Source of the DNA: SIG607 sp045601805
GTDB taxonomy: Bacteria > Bacillota > Clostridia > Oscillospirales > Acutalibacteraceae
Direction: 5' to 3'
Assembly: GCA_045601805.1 (NCBI GenBank)
Contig: JAZSAJ010000046.1
Coordinates: 1-64,000, forward strand
DNA: 64,000 bases
Shown: one piece after another, positions 41,639 to 51,478 of the stretch
How positions within the stretch are numbered: the stretch's first letter is position 1
Layout: each line of letters begins with the position of its first letter
Program-made: the position numbers and the translations under genes
Notes under the pieces: model-generated
What the model was told of the DNA's origin: nothing
The model's input: the letters and a program-made list of their open reading frames with translations, nothing else
The model's database searches: none

Positions 41639-42381
41639 AAGATAATAAAGTGCGTTTGCAAAAGCATTTGGCTGATTGCGGCGTTGCTTCAAGGCGAAAA
41701 GCCGAAGAACTTATTGAAAACAAAAAGGTAAAGGTAAACGGCAGAATTGCCAAACTTGGCGACAAGGTTGACCCTGTGCGCGATAAAGTTACGGTAAGTT
41801 CAAAAGCGGTGGTGCCTGTTAATAAAAAGGTTTACATAATGCTCCATAAACCGCGCGGTTTTGTTACCACAATGTCAGACGAACTTGGCAGAAAATGTGT
41901 TACCGAACTTGTTAAAGATGTTGGGGTAAGGGTGTATCCTGTTGGCCGTCTTGACCGTGATTCCGAGGGTTTATTGTTTATGACCAACGACGGCGAATTT
42001 GCAAATTCCTTAACCCACCCGTCTAAACATGTTACCAAAACTTATAGGGTTACAGTTGGCGGTAAAGTTTTTGAAGAACAACTTTTACCGCTTCAAACAG
42101 GCATTGAAATTGACGGCAAAAAAACGCTACCTTGCGACTGCTTTGTGGCAGAAAGAAAAGAAGACAGAACCGTTTTAATTTTTATTATTACCGAAGGCAG
42201 AAACCGTCAAATTCGTAAAATGTGCGAAGCAGTTGGTTTAAAGGTTTTACGCCTTAAAAGAACCGAAATTGCAGGTGTTAAACTTGGAATGCTTCCGCAA
42301 GGCAAATGGCGTGATTTAAACGAAAAAGAATTAAGGCGTTTAAACAGTATTTCTGTTAGTAAAGAGGGCGAAGTAAAGTGA
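41635..42381 (+). CDS. rluB: Pseudouridine synthase of the RsuA/RluB family
   Basis: The 248-residue protein has an N-terminal S4 RNA-binding domain (RLQKHLADCGVASRRKAEEL), then the catalytic core with VGRLDRDSEGLLFMTNDGEF (the Asp in GRLDRDSEGL is catalytic) and EGRNRQIRKMCEAVG. RluB-type enzymes modify 23S rRNA. TTAGGAG sets the ATG at 41635, overlapping the dacF-like stop; an in-frame upstream ATG lacks a site. The next gene starts within its stop codon. Confidence 0.93.
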   Translation: MKDNKVRLQKHLADCGVASRRKAEELIENKKVKVNGRIAKLGDKVDPVRDKVTVSSKAVVPVNKKVYIMLHKPRGFVTTMSDELGRKCVTELVKDVGVRVYPVGRLDRDSEGLLFMTNDGEFANSLTHPSKHVTKTYRVTVGGKVFEEQLLPLQTGIEIDGKKTLPCDCFVAERKEDRTVLIFIITEGRNRQIRKMCEAVGLKVLRLKRTEIAGVKLGMLPQGKWRDLNEKELRRLNSISVSKEGEVK

Positions 42382-42737
42382 TAACGGTAAAAGGTGTATA
42401 CGGTGAAGATTTGTCTTCACTTTATAAGAAAGCCGGGGTTAATTTAACGCAAAACAGCGGCGGTGTACAAGCAACTGACGGGAGCACCCCTTGCGGATAT
42501 TGCCTTTTTGAAATTGAAGATAATAAAATGATAATTACCAATATTGACCCAAGCATAAATCTTTCAATGGCAGACGGCGTTTTAAGAAGTGCGCTTCATA
42601 TTGCAGTGTGCCGAAATATTAGCGAGGCGTTTTATTCGGGAAACGAAGAATTATTTGAAAAACTTAATTTCATATTAAACAAGCAAGAAAAACGGCTTAA
42701 TATTAATAAACTTTTTGAAAGTTGCTGTTGTAATTAA
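42378..42737 (+). CDS. Small protein, possibly a reduced GNAT-like fold
   Basis: The 119-residue protein starts with GTG that overlaps the rluB stop (GTGA), so it is part of that operon. Residues 40-100 (YCLFEIEDNKMIITNIDP, LRSALHIAVCRNISEAFY, NEELFEKLNF) follow the strand-helix-strand order of the second half of an N-acetyltransferase, but the acetyl-CoA P-loop is absent. The C-terminus ends CCCN. I do not recognise a named family; the function is unknown. Confidence 0.7.
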   Translation: MITVKGVYGEDLSSLYKKAGVNLTQNSGGVQATDGSTPCGYCLFEIEDNKMIITNIDPSINLSMADGVLRSALHIAVCRNISEAFYSGNEELFEKLNFILNKQEKRLNINKLFESCCCN

Positions 42738-42774
42738 ATTTAATTCTTTGCTTTAATAAAAAACAAAATATAAC

Positions 42775-42803
42775 TTGATTTTTATTATGGTTTATGATAT
42801 TAT
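42775..42803 (+). promoter_or_regulatory. Promoter of secG
   Basis: TTGATT (42775-42780), a 17-bp spacer and TATTAT (42798-42803) precede secG by about 33 nt. Confidence 0.7.
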
Positions 42804-42835
42804 TACTACTGTTAATTGTTTATGGAGGTAAAATA

Positions 42836-43090
42836 ATGGAAGTTTTAGAAATTATTTTGGGTGTACTTTTAGCACTTCTTTCTATTGTAATTATTGTTTT
42901 AATTCTTTTGCAACAAAGCCGCAGGGCTGGTATTAGCGGCGCAATAAGTGGCGGTGCCGATACATTCCTTTCAAAGAATAAATCAAGAACAGCCGATGCG
43001 TTCTTAAAACGCCTTACAACCATTTGCGGTATTGCTTTTGTTGTTTTGGCATTGGCAACAACCGTTGTTGCAACTGTTTTATCTAAATAA
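42836..43090 (+). CDS. secG: Preprotein translocase subunit SecG
   Basis: SecG is the small non-essential partner of SecYE. The 84-residue protein has two membrane helices separated by the family loop LLQQSRRAGISGAISGG and FLSKNKSRTADAFLKRLT. GGAGGT fixes ATG at 42836. Own promoter and terminator. Confidence 0.93.
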   Translation: MEVLEIILGVLLALLSIVIIVLILLQQSRRAGISGAISGGADTFLSKNKSRTADAFLKRLTTICGIAFVVLALATTVVATVLSK

Positions 43091-43094
43091 TTTA

Positions 43095-43125
43095 AAAACC
43101 GTGTTGTAAAGCAACACGGTTTTTG
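43095..43125 (+). terminator. Terminator after secG
   Basis: A 12-bp stem (AAAACCGTGTTG / CAACACGGTTTT) with TAAAG loop and a following T-run. Confidence 0.9.
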
Positions 43126-43171
43126 CATTTTATACCTATTTTTTTGCATATATTGTTACGAGGTGCTTTTT

Positions 43172-43435
43172 ATGGAAATATGCAAAACAGTAGGTATTAT
43201 TTTTTTAATTATATATTCGCTTTTATATTTAAGGTTTTTAATTAAGACCGAAAGACCAATAAAACAGTTTTTTATAAATTCTTTTATTTCGTTTTGGTTT
43301 TGGGCAGTTTTAAATTTAACTTCAATTTTTTCTTCGCTTTATATACCGCTTAATGCCTTTACACTTTCGGCAGTTACTTTCGGCGGAATTCCGATTGGGT
43401 TACTTTTAGCGCTTTTAAGAAATTTTGTTTTTTAA
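43172..43435 (+). CDS. BofA-like pro-sigma-K processing inhibitor
   Basis: The 87-residue protein has two or three hydrophobic segments. Its C-terminus (IPLNAFTLSAVTFGGIPIGLLLALL) follows the BofA pattern of IPLNPxT and GIPG-type residues. BofA restrains the SpoIVFB protease in the forespore membrane of Bacillus. ATG at 43172 follows GAGG by 8 nt; an in-frame GTG at 43163 overlaps that site. The match is by pattern only. Confidence 0.75.
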   Translation: MEICKTVGIIFLIIYSLLYLRFLIKTERPIKQFFINSFISFWFWAVLNLTSIFSSLYIPLNAFTLSAVTFGGIPIGLLLALLRNFVF

Positions 43436-43543
43436 TGTACTAAAAACGGTACAATTAAGATGATATAATTATAAAGTAAAAAACTGTCGCAAAAAAACGC
43501 AATTTGTGTTACAATTAAATTATAAATTTTCAGGAGGTTTAAA

Positions 43544-46500
43544 ATGCTTCGCTATATTGTTGGTAAAGCCGCTTCGGGCAAAACAAATACCGTGCTTCAA
43601 AAAATAAAGTCGGATGCTGAAAAAAACATACCCAGCATACTTTTGGTGCCCGAACAGTATTCCTTTAACAGCGAATGTAATGTGCTTGAAGTTTTGGGTG
43701 ATAACCTTTCGCAGTATTGCACCGTTTTAAGTTTTTCCTCTCTTGCCGAAACTGTTTCTTACATAACAGGCGGAAACTGTAAAGAGGTTTTAAACGATGC
43801 CGATAAAATAATTTTTATGTCGCGCACATTAAAAGAACTAAAAGACACTTTGCCTGTTTTTAAAAGGTATATTTCTTCTTCGCGTTTTGCCGCAAAAGTT
43901 GTTGATATGATAGGCGAGTTTAAAATAAGCGCAATAACCCCCGAAATGTTAGAAAATGCGGCAGAACAACTAACCGACGGCGCTTTAAAAACAAAACTTG
44001 GCGCATTGGCTCTTATTTGGCGTGCGTACGACGCCGAAACCGAAAAACGATTTGTTGACCCTGCGGACAAGCTTACTGTTCTTTACCGACAACTTAAAAA
44101 TTCAAATTATTTTAGCGGTAAAAATGTTTATATAGACGGTTTTTTGGGCTTTACCGGCCAACAAAAGAAAATTATTGAAAATATTTTAACAAAGGCAAAC
44201 AGTTTAACCGTTACTGCGCTTTGTGATACTTTAGAAAATGACACGCTGGATATTTTTTATAATAGCCGCCAAACTGCGCGTGAAATTAAAAATTTAGCCA
44301 AAAAACACGCAGTTAAAGTGTGCGAAGATATCGTTTTAAAAGAAACTTTTTATAATACCGAAGAAATGAAGTGTGTAGAAAAGGCGCTGTCTTTAGGTGC
44401 GAATGAATTTAATAAAGAAACAAAAAATGTTTTGTTTTGCAGTTCAAAAAGTATTGAAGAAGAAACGGCTTTTGCAACAACACTAATTAAAAAACTTGTA
44501 AGGGAAAGGGGTTACCGCTATAAAGATTTTGCGGTAATTGTGCGTGATGGCCAAAAATATGCTTCGGAATTTTTAAGGTGGGCGCAAAAAAACAATATTC
44601 CTTGCTTTACCGATAACCGTGAAAGTCTTGCCACAACACCGGTTTACCGCCTTATTTCAAGTGCTTTATTGGCGGTAAACGGCTTTTCTACAGCCGACAT
44701 ATTAACATTTTTAAAAACAGGTTTGGTTGATGGTTTTGATACCGAAAACACTTCTGTTTTAGAAAATTATGTTTATTTGTGGACAGTAGACAGTAAAGCG
44801 TGGCTAAACGATTTTACAATGGACCCAGACGGTTTAAAGGTTAAAGAAAACGCAGACGAAGATGATATTAAAAACCGCTTATGCGAAATAAATGAACTGC
44901 GCGTAAAGGCAATAACACCGCTTTTAAACCTTAAACAGCGTTTAAACGGAACAATAAATGATATGTGCAAAGCGGTATTTTTACTGTTAAAAGACTGTAA
45001 AACCGATAAACGAATGGGCGAGTTTTTAAAGGAATTGCCCAAAGAAGTTACCGCTGAACAAATAGATGTTTTTAGGCAAAGTTATGATATTGTGCTGTCG
45101 GTTTTAGATTCGCTTTGCAAATGTTACGGTGAATACAGTTTAAATACTGAAGAATTTATAGAAGCGTGTAAAATTTCTGCTGAAACAACAACCGTTGGAA
45201 GAATACCGCAATTAATTGACCAAGTAACCTTGGCAAGTGCCGACAGATTTTGCCCCAGTGATGTTAAGGTTGCCGTTATTTTGGGCGCTAATCAGGGCGT
45301 TTTTCCTGCGCTTCCCCAAAATATAAGTTTGATTGGCGATAACGAGCGCAAAAAACTGGCTATGGTTGGTTTAAATTTGCGCGATAAAACCATTTCTGCA
45401 ACTATTGAAGAAAATTTGCTTTTGTATTCTTCGGTTTGCTGTGCGCGCGATATGGTTGCAATATCCTATTTAAGTAATGAAGAATCGGGCGAAAAATCGG
45501 GTTTCGTTACACGGCTTCAAAATGTGTTTACAGGCGCAGAAAATATAAATTATCCGTCTGCTAATTATTTGCCCGAAACCGAAAATGCGGCGTTTGATTT
45601 GCTTTGCCGCCAAGAAAACGAAAACACCCTTAAAAGTTCCTTAAAAGAAGCACTTTTAAACGGTGAATACGGCAAAAAATATAACGACGCGTTAATAATT
45701 ACCGCCCAGGGCGAACAAAAATTAACAACGGAAACTGCAAAGGCGCTTTACGGCAGTAATATTTACTGTTCGGCAACAAAGTTTGATACCTTTTTCCGTT
45801 GCCGTTTTAGGTATTTTTGCCGTTACGGTCTTAAAACCGAACGCTTTCAGCCTGCAACACTTGATGTAATGCAACGCGGTACTTTGGTGCATTTTGTGTT
45901 AGAACAGTTTATTAACCGCCATTTAATCGATATTAAAACAGTTAGCAAAGAAACCGTAATAAAGGAAACAGACGAATTTTGTGATAAATACTTTTCGCTT
46001 ATAAAGGGAAGCAAAAGTATTATGACACCGCGTTTTATTTTCCTTTTGCGCAAAATTAAAGAGGGTATAATTGATGTTTTGCTTCACATTGTAAAAGAAT
46101 TTGCGCAAAGCGAATTTATGCCCGACGGCTGTGAAGTTACAATTAAAAGCGGTGAGGCAATTGAACCGGTTGAATTTAACTTTACGGGCGGAAAACTTTC
46201 GCTTTTTGGCAGCATTGACCGACTTGATATAAGCGGTAATTATGTGCGTATTGTTGACTATAAAACGGGCACAAAAACATTTAAGTTAAGCGATACTTTG
46301 TATGGCCAGAATATGCAAATGCTTTTGTACCTTTATGCTGTAATTAGGGGCAGTAACAATAGGTATAACACCAAAAAACCTGCGGGAATTTTGTATATAC
46401 CCTCTAAAAATGATATTAAAAAAGAGGGCCTTGCCGCTAACGGTCTTTTGTGCAACAATCTTAATGTTGTTAAGGCAATGGACAGCGATTTAAACGGCGA

Positions 46501-46804
46501 GTTTGTTCCTAAATTTAAAATTAACAAAGACGGAACACCCTCAAAGAGCAATAATTCGTTTGTTGAGGAAGAAGATTTTAATGCAATTTTTGATTACATT
46601 GAAGTTTTGGCAAACGAAATGGGCACTTCACTGCTTTCAGGCGATATAGCGGTAGAACCGATTGACACTTCAACCGATGCCTGCAGTTATTGTGATTATA
46701 AAGCAATTTGCGGTATTGAAGATAAACCGCATACCGTAACCGAAAAATTAAATAACAGCGAAGTTATAAGCAAAATGAAAGGGGGCAAAGAGGGTGAGAT
46801 TTGA
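43544..46804 (+). CDS. addB: ATP-dependent helicase/nuclease AddB
   Basis: AddB with AddA processes double-strand breaks for recombination. The 1086-residue protein starts MLRYIVGKAASGKTNTVL (Walker A) and has a long inactivated-helicase region. A C-terminal PD-(D/E)XK nuclease follows with YVRIVDYKTG. Cysteines in FRCRFRYFCRYG and CSYCDYKAICG probably ligate the AddB iron-sulphur cluster. GGAGG precedes ATG. It overlaps addA by 11 nt. Confidence 0.96.
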   Translation: MLRYIVGKAASGKTNTVLQKIKSDAEKNIPSILLVPEQYSFNSECNVLEVLGDNLSQYCTVLSFSSLAETVSYITGGNCKEVLNDADKIIFMSRTLKELKDTLPVFKRYISSSRFAAKVVDMIGEFKISAITPEMLENAAEQLTDGALKTKLGALALIWRAYDAETEKRFVDPADKLTVLYRQLKNSNYFSGKNVYIDGFLGFTGQQKKIIENILTKANSLTVTALCDTLENDTLDIFYNSRQTAREIKNLAKKHAVKVCEDIVLKETFYNTEEMKCVEKALSLGANEFNKETKNVLFCSSKSIEEETAFATTLIKKLVRERGYRYKDFAVIVRDGQKYASEFLRWAQKNNIPCFTDNRESLATTPVYRLISSALLAVNGFSTADILTFLKTGLVDGFDTENTSVLENYVYLWTVDSKAWLNDFTMDPDGLKVKENADEDDIKNRLCEINELRVKAITPLLNLKQRLNGTINDMCKAVFLLLKDCKTDKRMGEFLKELPKEVTAEQIDVFRQSYDIVLSVLDSLCKCYGEYSLNTEEFIEACKISAETTTVGRIPQLIDQVTLASADRFCPSDVKVAVILGANQGVFPALPQNISLIGDNERKKLAMVGLNLRDKTISATIEENLLLYSSVCCARDMVAISYLSNEESGEKSGFVTRLQNVFTGAENINYPSANYLPETENAAFDLLCRQENENTLKSSLKEALLNGEYGKKYNDALIITAQGEQKLTTETAKALYGSNIYCSATKFDTFFRCRFRYFCRYGLKTERFQPATLDVMQRGTLVHFVLEQFINRHLIDIKTVSKETVIKETDEFCDKYFSLIKGSKSIMTPRFIFLLRKIKEGIIDVLLHIVKEFAQSEFMPDGCEVTIKSGEAIEPVEFNFTGGKLSLFGSIDRLDISGNYVRIVDYKTGTKTFKLSDTLYGQNMQMLLYLYAVIRGSNNRYNTKKPAGILYIPSKNDIKKEGLAANGLLCNNLNVVKAMDSDLNGEFVPKFKINKDGTPSKSNNSFVEEEDFNAIFDYIEVLANEMGTSLLSGDIAVEPIDTSTDACSYCDYKAICGIEDKPHTVTEKLNNSEVISKMKGGKEGEI

Positions 46805-49800
46805 AGACTTAACCGAATTTCAACAGGCGGCTGTTAAAGAACAAGGCAGTATTCTTGTTTCGGCAGCGGCAGGTTCGGGCAAAACCGCGGTTTTGTCACA
46901 GCGTATAGTTGACGCCTTAACCCGCGAAGAAAACCCTCTTTCTGCCGATAAGCTTTTGGTGGTTACCTTTACCGTAGCCGCCGCAGGTGAAATGCGTTCA
47001 AGAATTGAAAAAGGGCTTGAAGAATACTGCATAAATAACCCACAAAACAGTTTTGCGGCAAAACAAAGAATTTTGCTTGGCAGCGCAAAAATTTGCACAA
47101 TAGATTCGTTTTGTGCAACACTTGTGCGCGAAAATTTTGAAAAGGCAAACACCGAACCCGATTTTAAAATTGCCGAAGAAAGCCAACTTTCTGCCCTAAA
47201 AAGCACAGCAGTAAACAATGTTTTAAGCCGTTATTTTGAAAAAAATAATGAGGAATTTTTCTTGCTTCTTGATGCGCTTGGCTGTGTTTACGATGAAAGC
47301 CGTTTAACCGAGCAGATTATAACAATATACGAAAAGGCGCAAAATTTGCCGTTTTGCAAAGAATGGCTTAATAATGCAAAAACACTTTGCGGTGAAAATT
47401 CGTTTCCTGTTTGGGAGGAAAAAGCATATTTATATGCAAACGGTGTAATTGGTAATATTTGCCTTGCCTTAACTAACTGTATTTTGACGGCAAAAGAAGA
47501 CCAAGCGGTTTATAAGGCATACGGATTATCGCTTGAAGACGCACTAAACAGTTTTAATAATGCCGAAAGCATTTTGGCAGAAAAAGATTGGGACAAGTTT
47601 TACGGCTTTTTAAACGGTTTTTCTTTTCAACCGTTTTCTGCCTTGCGCGGTGCAAAAGATAACCCCATAGCCGAATTTTGTAAACAAATAAAAGATGCGG
47701 TGTTAAAAGAACTTGAAAGTTTAGGCAAGGTGTTTTTTGGTAGCAGGGAAGTCGTACTTGCTTCTCACAAAACTGTGGGAAAACACACGGCAGTTTTGCT
47801 TGATATAACATTAGACTATGCAAACGAACTTGACCAACTTATGCAAAATAAGGGGATTTTAAGTTTTGCCGATATAGAACAAAAGGCACTTTCGCTTGTT
47901 TGCGAATATAAAGACGGAAAATATGTTCCTACTGAATTAGCAAATGATTTAATTGATAATTACGATGAAGTTTTGGTAGATGAATTTCAAGATGTAAACG
48001 ATTTGCAAAACATTCTCTTTGAATGTTTATCAAACGGCAGTAAGCATCTTTTTGCAGTTGGCGATGTTAAACAAAGTATTTACGGTTTCCGCGGTGCTAA
48101 CCCAAATAATTTTTTAATACGCCGAAAAAATGCGGTTGATTATAAATTGGCAAACCAAAACGAATCTAAAAAAATAATACTTGGCAAAAATTTCAGAAGC
48201 GATACCGACATATGCGATTTTGTTAACTTCTTCTTTTCTGGTTTTATGAGTGAAGAAAACTGCGGTATGCAGTACGAAAAAGATGATTTTCTTATTGCCG
48301 ATGTTAATACAAATAGTATGGCACCGAATGTGCGTATAGATTTAATTGAAGCCGAACCTGTTCTTGGCGAAAAGGAAACCGAAGCCAAACATATTGCTGA
48401 TTATATTGAATATGTAATGACAGAAAAAAACGGTGTTTACGATAAAAAAACAAAGCAATTCAGACAGGCAAAATACAGCGATTTTGCAATAATTTTGCGT
48501 AAAATGAAGGGTGACAGCACATATATTGCCGCTGAACTTAAATCACGCGGTATTCCCGTTAGTTATTCAAAGGGCGATTTTTTAGAAAGCAAAGAAATTG
48601 CCGTTGCGGTTTCGCTTTTGTCGGTTATAAATAATCCGCAAAACGATATTGATTTGCTATGTGTAATGAGCAGTGAACTTTTTGGTTTCACGCCCGAAGA
48701 AATGGCAAATATACGCCTTACCGATAAACGGGCAAGTCTTTATTCTGCTGTGCTAAAACAAAGTGCAAAAGGGAATAAAAAGGTTAATGACTTTTTGCAA
48801 AAAATTGCCGATATGCGCCGCCTTGCTGTGCTTTTAACTCCGTCAAAACTGTTGGCGGCGGTTTACGAAAAAACCGATTTCCTTAATGTTTTTTCACTGC
48901 TTAATGACGGCCCTGTAAGACGCGCTAACCTTTTGCAGCTTTTAAAAGAGGCAGAGTCGTTTGAAAGCGGCCGCGATGTATCATTAGGCGCATTTTTGGG
49001 CTATTTAAAGGGAAACGAAGCCAAAAAAATAAAACCTGCCTTAATGAGTTCTGTTTCCGATAGTGTTAAAATTATGAGTACCCACTATTCAAAGGGATTG
49101 CAGTTCCCAATTTGCATTTTGGCAAACCTTTCTGCGAAATTTAACACACAGGATATTCGTTCTTCCTTAATTTTTGATAGCGAAGACGGAATTTCCTTTA
49201 AGTATTTTGATGCCGAAGAAGGCCAAAACAGTTCGCTAATGCGCGAAATTTTGGCTTTAAAAGCGCGTAAAAATATGCTTTCCGAAGAACTGCGCCTGTT
49301 TTATGTTGCCGCAACCAGGGCAGAATGTTCCTTGGTTATGATGATTTCAGCGAAGAATATGTCAAAAACCTTGGCAAATGTTGCCCAAAAGGCAAAACTT
49401 TCGGGCAGTGTTTTTGGAAAAAAAGTGTTTGAAAGTGCGCAAAACACCGGCGATTTAATTTTGTCAGCCCTTTTTGCCCATAAAGACGGTACGCTGTTAC
49501 GCGAAATCAGCGGCGAAGAATTCGGCATTTTAGAAAACCAAAGCAGAATTTCGGTTAATGTGTGTAGCATAAGCGATGCTCCTCCCGAACAGCAAACCGA
49601 AGAAGTTTTGCATGACGATAGTTTGGTAAAAGAACTAAATGACCGTTTTGGTTATGATTATCCTTATAAAGATATTCTTTCGCTTGAATCAAAAGCGTCG
49701 GTGTCTTTGGTTTCAAAAGGCGAACATAACGAAGAATATGATTTTTCGGCGGTACCTGCATTTATGCAAAAAGACGGTCTTACAAGCGCGCAAAAGGGAA

Positions 49801-50288
49801 CAGCAACACACAAGGTTATGCAATTCTTAAATTTTGAAAATGCTAAAAATAACCTTAGTGAAGAACTTTTGCGACTTTTGGAATGGGAGTTTATAAGCGA
49901 AGAAGAATATAACGCAATAAACAAAGACGCTATTTTGAAATTTATAAAAAGCGACTTGTTTGAACGCATTAACCAAAGCAGTGAAACCAAGCGCGAGTTT
50001 AGGTTTATTACCAAAGTTCCGGCAGGGTATATTTATGACAATATTAACCCGAATTTAAAAGACGAACAAATTGTTTTGCAAGGCGCAATTGACTGCCTGT
50101 TTTTTGAAAATGACGGAGTGGTTGTTATTGACTTTAAAACCGATAGGGTGGATAATGAAAGCGTACTAATTGAGCGTTATAAAAAACAAATTGATATTTA
50201 TGCTTATGTTTGCGAAAAGATTTTCGGTAAACATATAAAACAAAAAATAATTTATTCGCTTTATTTAGGCAAAGAAATAATTGTTTAA
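46794..50288 (+). CDS. addA: ATP-dependent helicase/nuclease AddA
   Basis: The 1164-residue UvrD-type 3'-5' helicase opens with LTEFQQAAVKEQGSILVSAA and Walker A AGSGKTAVL. It has Walker B VLVDEFQDVN, QSIYGFRGA, LYVAATRA-like FYVAATRAEC and a C-terminal nuclease domain with VVVIDFKTDRV. The start is GTG, with an AAAGGGGGC site in the addB end. AddAB takes the place of RecBCD in Firmicutes. Confidence 0.96.
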   Translation: MRFEDLTEFQQAAVKEQGSILVSAAAGSGKTAVLSQRIVDALTREENPLSADKLLVVTFTVAAAGEMRSRIEKGLEEYCINNPQNSFAAKQRILLGSAKICTIDSFCATLVRENFEKANTEPDFKIAEESQLSALKSTAVNNVLSRYFEKNNEEFFLLLDALGCVYDESRLTEQIITIYEKAQNLPFCKEWLNNAKTLCGENSFPVWEEKAYLYANGVIGNICLALTNCILTAKEDQAVYKAYGLSLEDALNSFNNAESILAEKDWDKFYGFLNGFSFQPFSALRGAKDNPIAEFCKQIKDAVLKELESLGKVFFGSREVVLASHKTVGKHTAVLLDITLDYANELDQLMQNKGILSFADIEQKALSLVCEYKDGKYVPTELANDLIDNYDEVLVDEFQDVNDLQNILFECLSNGSKHLFAVGDVKQSIYGFRGANPNNFLIRRKNAVDYKLANQNESKKIILGKNFRSDTDICDFVNFFFSGFMSEENCGMQYEKDDFLIADVNTNSMAPNVRIDLIEAEPVLGEKETEAKHIADYIEYVMTEKNGVYDKKTKQFRQAKYSDFAIILRKMKGDSTYIAAELKSRGIPVSYSKGDFLESKEIAVAVSLLSVINNPQNDIDLLCVMSSELFGFTPEEMANIRLTDKRASLYSAVLKQSAKGNKKVNDFLQKIADMRRLAVLLTPSKLLAAVYEKTDFLNVFSLLNDGPVRRANLLQLLKEAESFESGRDVSLGAFLGYLKGNEAKKIKPALMSSVSDSVKIMSTHYSKGLQFPICILANLSAKFNTQDIRSSLIFDSEDGISFKYFDAEEGQNSSLMREILALKARKNMLSEELRLFYVAATRAECSLVMMISAKNMSKTLANVAQKAKLSGSVFGKKVFESAQNTGDLILSALFAHKDGTLLREISGEEFGILENQSRISVNVCSISDAPPEQQTEEVLHDDSLVKELNDRFGYDYPYKDILSLESKASVSLVSKGEHNEEYDFSAVPAFMQKDGLTSAQKGTATHKVMQFLNFENAKNNLSEELLRLLEWEFISEEEYNAINKDAILKFIKSDLFERINQSSETKREFRFITKVPAGYIYDNINPNLKDEQIVLQGAIDCLFFENDGVVVIDFKTDRVDNESVLIERYKKQIDIYAYVCEKIFGKHIKQKIIYSLYLGKEIIV

Positions 50289-50300
50289 CGGAGGCAAAAT

Positions 50301-51191
50301 ATGCTACTTAGCACAATTACAGCAAATCTTGCTACCAACCCCCAAAAAGCGCGTGAAAACTTTCCAATAATTAAAAAGGCCGGGTTTGACGGCGTTGATT
50401 TCAGTTTTTCTACGATTTATAAAGAAAGCCCCGAAGTCTTTGATTTGCCTGAAAACGAACTTACAAAGTTCTTTTTAAAAATAAAGGAAGAAGCCAACAA
50501 AAACGGCATTTCGGTTGTGCAAACACACGCTATTTACCCAACACAACAGGTTACCGCAACTAAAGAAGAAAACGAAAAGCGGGTTTCTATTGTTAAAAAG
50601 AATATTGAATTAACCGCTCTTATGGGCTGTAAATATGTTGTTATTCACCCCATTTTTGGCAGATATGATAATGCGCTTACACCCGAAGAAGAAAAGAAAG
50701 TTAATATGGAATTTTATACCTCCCTTATTCCCACACTTAAAAAGTTCGGCGTTGTTGCCTGTCTTGAAAATATGTGGGTAATAAGAAACGGTAAAATTTA
50801 CGGTGCCGTTTGCGCCGATTTTAATGAGGCAAAAGACTATATTGATGAACTAAACGAAATAGCAGGCGAAGAACTTTTTGGCTTTTGTTACGATTTTGGC
50901 CACGCAACCCTTTGCAGTGCCGATAGTGTTAAATCGGTAAAAATTCTTGGCAACCGCATTAAAACACTTCATTTGCACGAAGTTGACGGTGTTCACGATA
51001 ACCACGGTATGCCGTTTACCGGCGTGTGCGACTGGGAAAAGATTTTCACCGCGCTAAAAGAAATCGGGTATAACGGTAACATTAACTTTGAAGCAACTAA
51101 CGCTTGGAGCATTTTCCCCTACGAACTCCGCGAACCCGCCCTAAACCTTTTAGGCGCAATAGGTAAACACTTCATAGAAAAATATATGTAA
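50301..51191 (+). CDS. Sugar phosphate isomerase/epimerase-like TIM-barrel protein
   Basis: The 296-residue protein fits the AP endonuclease 2/xylose isomerase-like barrel: KKAGFDGVDFSFS, QTHAIYPTQQ, GCKYVVIHPIFGRYDN, VACLENMWV, FCYDFGHATL and KTLHLHEVDGVHDNHGMPF. The His/Glu/Asp positions are those of the metal site in this superfamily. The substrate is unknown. It starts 12 nt after addA with GGAGG and ends in a strong terminator. Confidence 0.88.
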   Translation: MLLSTITANLATNPQKARENFPIIKKAGFDGVDFSFSTIYKESPEVFDLPENELTKFFLKIKEEANKNGISVVQTHAIYPTQQVTATKEENEKRVSIVKKNIELTALMGCKYVVIHPIFGRYDNALTPEEEKKVNMEFYTSLIPTLKKFGVVACLENMWVIRNGKIYGAVCADFNEAKDYIDELNEIAGEELFGFCYDFGHATLCSADSVKSVKILGNRIKTLHLHEVDGVHDNHGMPFTGVCDWEKIFTALKEIGYNGNINFEATNAWSIFPYELREPALNLLGAIGKHFIEKYM

Positions 51192-51194
51192 ACA

Positions 51195-51223
51195 AAAACC
51201 GCAGTAAAAACTGCGGTTTTTAA
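51195..51223 (+). terminator. Terminator after the isomerase-like gene
   Basis: AAAACCGCAGT pairs with ACTGCGGTTTT around an AAAA loop, with a T-run following. Confidence 0.92.
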
Positions 51224-51231
51224 TGTTTTTA

Positions 51232-51260
51232 TTGTATTTTTAATAAAAAGGTGGTAAAAT
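51232..51260 (+). promoter_or_regulatory. Promoter of the structured RNA
   Basis: TTGTAT (51232-51237), a 17-bp spacer and TAAAAT (51255-51260). The expected start falls at about 51267, exactly the first base of the closing helix of the RNA. Confidence 0.7.
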
Positions 51261-51266
51261 ACTTAT

Positions 51267-51476
51267 GCCAAACTAATTAAATATGTTATAACAAGCATAA
51301 TAACCAAGGGGAAAGTGCTCCTTTTGGTTTAGACTTGTATATCCCCAACGACAGAATTTGATAAAAACGCAAGTTCCACAATGTTGGGTACGTCTTGTGC
51401 TTGTTATATTGAATTAGTTTGGCGACTATCGGAGTTTGCGTTTTTTGTGCGGTTACTTCGGTAGCTGCACTTTTTT
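51267..51476 (+). ncRNA. Large structured RNA with pseudoknot and competing helix, family unassigned
   Basis: No coding frame is supported. Pairings by hand: P1 51267-51278/51412-51423 (12 bp), P2 51287-51297/51398-51408 (11 bp), P3 51302-51311/51318-51329 with a TT bulge, P4 51332-51337/51370-51375, and P5 51344-51349/51383-51388, which crosses P4 as an H-type pseudoknot. An alternative helix, 51363-51377/51431-51445, overlaps P4 and crosses P1 and ends in a T-run. A terminator closes the unit 20 nt before a dockerin gene. It could be a stand-alone small RNA (for example raiA- or 6S-like) or a regulatory leader. Confidence 0.75.
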
Positions 51477-51478
51477 AT
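51447..51478 (+). terminator. Terminator of the structured RNA
   Basis: GTGCGGTTAC and GTAGCTGCAC form a 10-bp stem (two G-U pairs) closed by a C(TTCG)G tetraloop, followed by TTTTTT. It lies 5 nt before the AGGAGG site of the dockerin gene, so expression of that gene from the RNA promoter needs read-through. Confidence 0.85.

Noticed and set aside
51267..51476. Assigning the RNA firmly to 6S or raiA
   Set aside because: The long closing helix recalls 6S and the pseudoknot recalls ornate RNAs such as raiA, but I cannot confirm conserved bases from memory, so it is left unassigned.
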